Assembly (NCBI GenBank): GCA_039034015.1
Contig: JBCCBM010000003.1
Location: 285,390 to 349,389, forward strand
Direction of reading: 5' to 3'
Length of the DNA stretch: 64,000 nucleotides
Source: Acuticoccus sp039034015
GTDB taxonomy: Bacteria > Pseudomonadota > Alphaproteobacteria > Rhizobiales > Amorphaceae
The notes beneath the pieces are model-generated. The model worked only from the letters and a program-made list of their open reading frames with translations, did no database searches and was not told where the DNA came from. Below, piece by piece: positions 61,855 to 64,000 of the stretch. Made by a program: the position numbers and the translations under genes. Each line of letters starts with the position of its first letter. The stretch's first letter is position 1.

Positions 61855-63153
61855 ATGTCCGATGAACAGCGGGTGACGCTGACGGAAGCGCTGGAGTTGG
61901 GCGTTGCCGCCCACCAGGCGGGCGAGCACAAAAAGGCCGGCTATATCTACGGCGAGGTGTTGAAGGCCGCGCCCGACAATGTGGACGCGCTCCAATTCAT
62001 GGGCGTCCTTCTCCACCAGTCCCGCGACAACGCGGCCGCCCTCGAAAGGCTGGCGCGCGCGGCCGAACTTGCGCCAAACAGCGCCGGCGTCTTCATGAAC
62101 TACGGCAACGTGCTTCTGGAGGCCGGCCAGACGGACGCCGCAACCGACGCCTTCCGCCGCCTTCTGGAGCTTGCGCCCGAACACGCACAGGCGTGGAACA
62201 ACATGGGCGTGCTCCTGCGCGCGCAAGGGCGGACCGAACTTGCCGAGGAGGCCCTGCGCAAGGCCATCGCCCTCAACCCCGAGGATGCCGGCGCCTACCA
62301 CAACCTTGGCAACCTTTTGATCGGCACAGGCGCCATCGAAGAGGCGGTCGAATGCGGCTTGAAGGCGATCACGCTGCTCCCCGGCAGCGATGTCAGCAAA
62401 AAGCTCCTCGGGATTGCCTACGCCCACCTCGGCGAGACCGAAAAGGCCAAGGCCGTGTTTGCGCAGTGGCTCGCCGAAGACCCCGGCAACCCCACCGCCG
62501 AGCATCACCTGGCCGCCCTTGGCGACACCATGCCCGACCGCGCCTCCGACCTCTACGTGGAGACAACGTTCGACAACTTTGCCGCCTCCTTCGACGCAAA
62601 GCTTGAAAATCTTGGCTACCGCGCGCCCGAACTGGTGGCGGACGAGCTGCGCGCGCTCCTTGCGGGCCGCACCGCGCGGGTGCTTGATGTTGGTTGCGGC
62701 ACAGGCCTCGTCGGCCCCCTGGTGCGCGACCTCTCCGACGAGCTCGTTGGCATTGATCTATCCGGCAAAATGCTCGACCGCGCGCGCGCCCGCGGCCACT
62801 ATGACAGGCTCGAAAAGGCCGAATTCGTGGGCTATCTGTCGGCCGTTGACGCGCCGTTCGGCGCCATCATCGCCGCCGACGCCCTTTGCTATGTCGGGCC
62901 CATGGAGGCCTTTGCGCAAAACGCCTTTGCCGCCAGCCTCCCGGGCGCGCCCTTTGTCGGCACGTTTGAGGCCGACGCGGAGGGGCGCGATGTCTTCCTC
63001 ACCCGCTCCGGCCGGTACACACACGGCAAAGACTATCTGACGCGCACCTTTGAGGCGGCGGGCTTTACGGTCACCGCCGTCAAGCCCGAGCCGCTGCGCA
63101 TGGAACAGGGCCGGCCGGTCGCCGGCTTCGTGCTGTGTGCGGTCAGTAGGTGA
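61855..63153 (+). CDS. TPR-repeat protein with a class I methyltransferase domain
   Basis: The 432-residue protein has about six tetratricopeptide repeats (~8-235; AELAPNSAGVFMNYGNVLLEAGQ, ALNPEDAGAYHNLGNLLIGTG). A SAM-dependent methyltransferase domain (~265-430) follows, with VLDVGCGTGLVGPLVRDL and GIDLSGKMLDRAR. The substrate is unknown; TPR arrays usually bind a protein partner. GGGGGA precedes the ATG. It is divergent from tssB and overlaps the convergent secreted-protein gene by 11 bp at its end. Confidence 0.85.
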   Translation: MSDEQRVTLTEALELGVAAHQAGEHKKAGYIYGEVLKAAPDNVDALQFMGVLLHQSRDNAAALERLARAAELAPNSAGVFMNYGNVLLEAGQTDAATDAFRRLLELAPEHAQAWNNMGVLLRAQGRTELAEEALRKAIALNPEDAGAYHNLGNLLIGTGAIEEAVECGLKAITLLPGSDVSKKLLGIAYAHLGETEKAKAVFAQWLAEDPGNPTAEHHLAALGDTMPDRASDLYVETTFDNFAASFDAKLENLGYRAPELVADELRALLAGRTARVLDVGCGTGLVGPLVRDLSDELVGIDLSGKMLDRARARGHYDRLEKAEFVGYLSAVDAPFGAIIAADALCYVGPMEAFAQNAFAASLPGAPFVGTFEADAEGRDVFLTRSGRYTHGKDYLTRTFEAAGFTVTAVKPEPLRMEQGRPVAGFVLCAVSR

Positions 63154-63568
63154 ACGGCTGCTCGGCGCGGCTTGTGGTGGTGAGCGCGCTTTCACACGCG
63201 AGCGTTCCGGCGGTTTCGCAGGCCACAAGCTCGTTGACGAAAAGGCTGCCGATGCTGCCACAGGGCAGCGCAAGATCGAGCGTCACAATACGGATGCGCG
63301 CGGTGGGCGCCCGGCCGAAGGGGAGCGTGAGCCGCTGGGAAATGATACCGTCCGGATCGAAGATGTAGCTGTCCAGTTGGAGGTCATCGACCACGGCGTC
63401 GGTGTCATTGCGCAAGATGAAGTATGCCCGGCACACGGTGCCCTCCACGTCCTCCAGCTTGTTGAGTTCGATGCCGAGCCCGCCTTCTTGTGTGTCGGTC
63501 TGGGCCGCGGCGGGGGTGACGAGGAGCGCGGCAAGGGTGGCGGCAAGGACGCAAAAGCGGGGGCGCAT
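63143..63568 (-). CDS. small secreted protein, function unknown
   Basis: The 141-residue protein has a signal peptide (MRPRFCVLAATLAALLVTPAAAQ). The beta-rich mature part (YFILRNDTDAVVDDLQLDSYIFDPDG) has several cysteines (CRAY, LPCGSIG, ACETAGTLACES). I have no firm family. It lies beside a TonB/TolA-like gene, so it may belong to the same envelope group. Confidence 0.65.
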   Translation of the reverse strand: MRPRFCVLAATLAALLVTPAAAQTDTQEGGLGIELNKLEDVEGTVCRAYFILRNDTDAVVDDLQLDSYIFDPDGIISQRLTLPFGRAPTARIRIVTLDLALPCGSIGSLFVNELVACETAGTLACESALTTTSRAEQPFTY

Positions 63569-63629
63569 GGGGGAGCCTCAGGTTATCAGGTCGCATGGGA
63601 CGATGGCCGGGGATCATTAGGATGGCACG

Positions 63630-64000
63630 ATGACACGGCGATGGCCAACCACCGCCCCCCGGCCGCGGCCGGTGCATGGACCTGTGCGTCCGCGGCGGTG
63701 GCGCCGCCGTGCGGTGGTGCTGTCGGCGATTGTGCACCTGTCGCTGATCGGCGGCCTGCGCTTTGCCGAGCCCGAGCCCACGATCGTGCGCTTGCCTGCG
63801 CCCGAGCGCGCCATCCAGATCGAGATCGTGAGCGTCTCTGGGGAGGATGCGCTTCCGAGCCCGCCCCTCTCGCTCCCCCGCCCCCCCACGCCCACCGCAA
63901 CTCCGCCAGGCGCGCGCCCCCCGGCGCCGCCCGCCCCCGAAGTCGCGCGCCCCCCGGCGCCCCCCGCCCCCGACGACGCGCGCCCCCCGGCGCCCCCCGC
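63630..64000 (+). CDS. start of a Pro-rich TonB/TolA-like protein (3' truncated by window edge)
   Basis: An ATG at 63630 opens a frame that stays open to the window end (123 complete codons). A basic N-terminus (RPRRWRRRAVV) precedes one membrane helix with Ser-x3-His (LSAIVHLSLIGGL), the pattern of TonB-type energy transducers that contact ExbB/ExbD. A Pro-rich region follows, with repeats of ARPPAPPAPxx. It probably spans the periplasm. The C-terminal domain that would decide between TonB and TolA is outside the window. Confidence 0.6.
   Translation, partial: MTRRWPTTAPRPRPVHGPVRPRRWRRRAVVLSAIVHLSLIGGLRFAEPEPTIVRLPAPERAIQIEIVSVSGEDALPSPPLSLPRPPTPTATPPGARPPAPPAPEVARPPAPPAPDDARPPAPP
63912..64000 (+). 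repeat. 33-bp tandem repeat coding ARPPAPPAPxx
   Basis: Two full copies and part of a third of a 33-base unit (11 residues) run to the window end. The last copies are nearly identical in DNA. They form the start of the Pro-rich spacer of the TonB/TolA-like protein. Confidence 0.8.

Overview
This is a high-GC chromosomal segment from an alphaproteobacterium, most likely Hyphomicrobiales or a relative. The evidence is the ATR/HIG1-type small protein pair, etfB-etfA followed by hbd, rpoD downstream of dnaG, a YqeY-type gene divergent from carA, and a SenC/SCO plus YcnI-PCuAC copper set. Coding density is high. Many genes overlap by ATGA or TGATG, and long open frames antisense to real genes are GC artefacts.

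Layout. 1-1784: the end of a carbohydrate-related protein and a glycosyltransferase. 1917-3867: an unusual Ala/Lys/Pro-rich protein with the same small domain at each end, then a small Gly-tailed protein. 3868-9522: acyl-CoA and electron-transfer metabolism (3-hydroxyacyl-CoA dehydrogenase, ETF alpha/beta, cobalamin adenosyltransferase, twin-helix protein, UbiH-type hydroxylase, TesB thioesterase). 9677-14609: two tandem paralogous subtilisin/P-domain/RTX proteases. 14637-17271: an acyl-adenylating CoA ligase divergent from an aromatic-ring FAD monooxygenase.

17268-30266 is a catabolic island. It holds a branched-chain-amino-acid-type ABC importer (livKHMGF) with a cupin, a formamidase-like hydrolase, an aryl-CoA ligase, a bifunctional aminobenzoyl-/salicylyl-CoA monooxygenase-reductase, a BphA4-type ferredoxin reductase coupled to a cytoplasmic reductive-dehalogenase-like corrinoid Fe-S protein, and a hotdog thioesterase. 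The genes suggest import of an aromatic acid, CoA activation, dearomatisation and possibly reductive dehalogenation. This is the best candidate for an undescribed system here.

30334-38756: a class III adenylate cyclase, a YbjN-type secreted protein, then housekeeping genes (rpoD, dnaG, YqeY, carA, GNAT). 38763-42104: a copper-handling group (beta-propeller protein, DUF2946-like protein, YcnI-PCuAC fusion, SCO). 42109-47509: tRNA-Ser(GCT), a GST, a small secreted protein, dapA, a lytic transglycosylase and an alpha/beta hydrolase. 47550-48671: an HWE/HisKA_2-type sensor kinase.

48737-61594, all minus strand: a type VI secretion core (tssB-tssC-hcp-tssE-tssF-tssG-tssH) that runs directly into nickel-pincer cofactor genes larC-larE-larB and then trmFO. 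No VgrG, membrane-complex genes or larA lie in the window. 61855-64000: a TPR-methyltransferase, a small secreted protein and the start of a Pro-rich TonB/TolA-like protein cut by the window edge.
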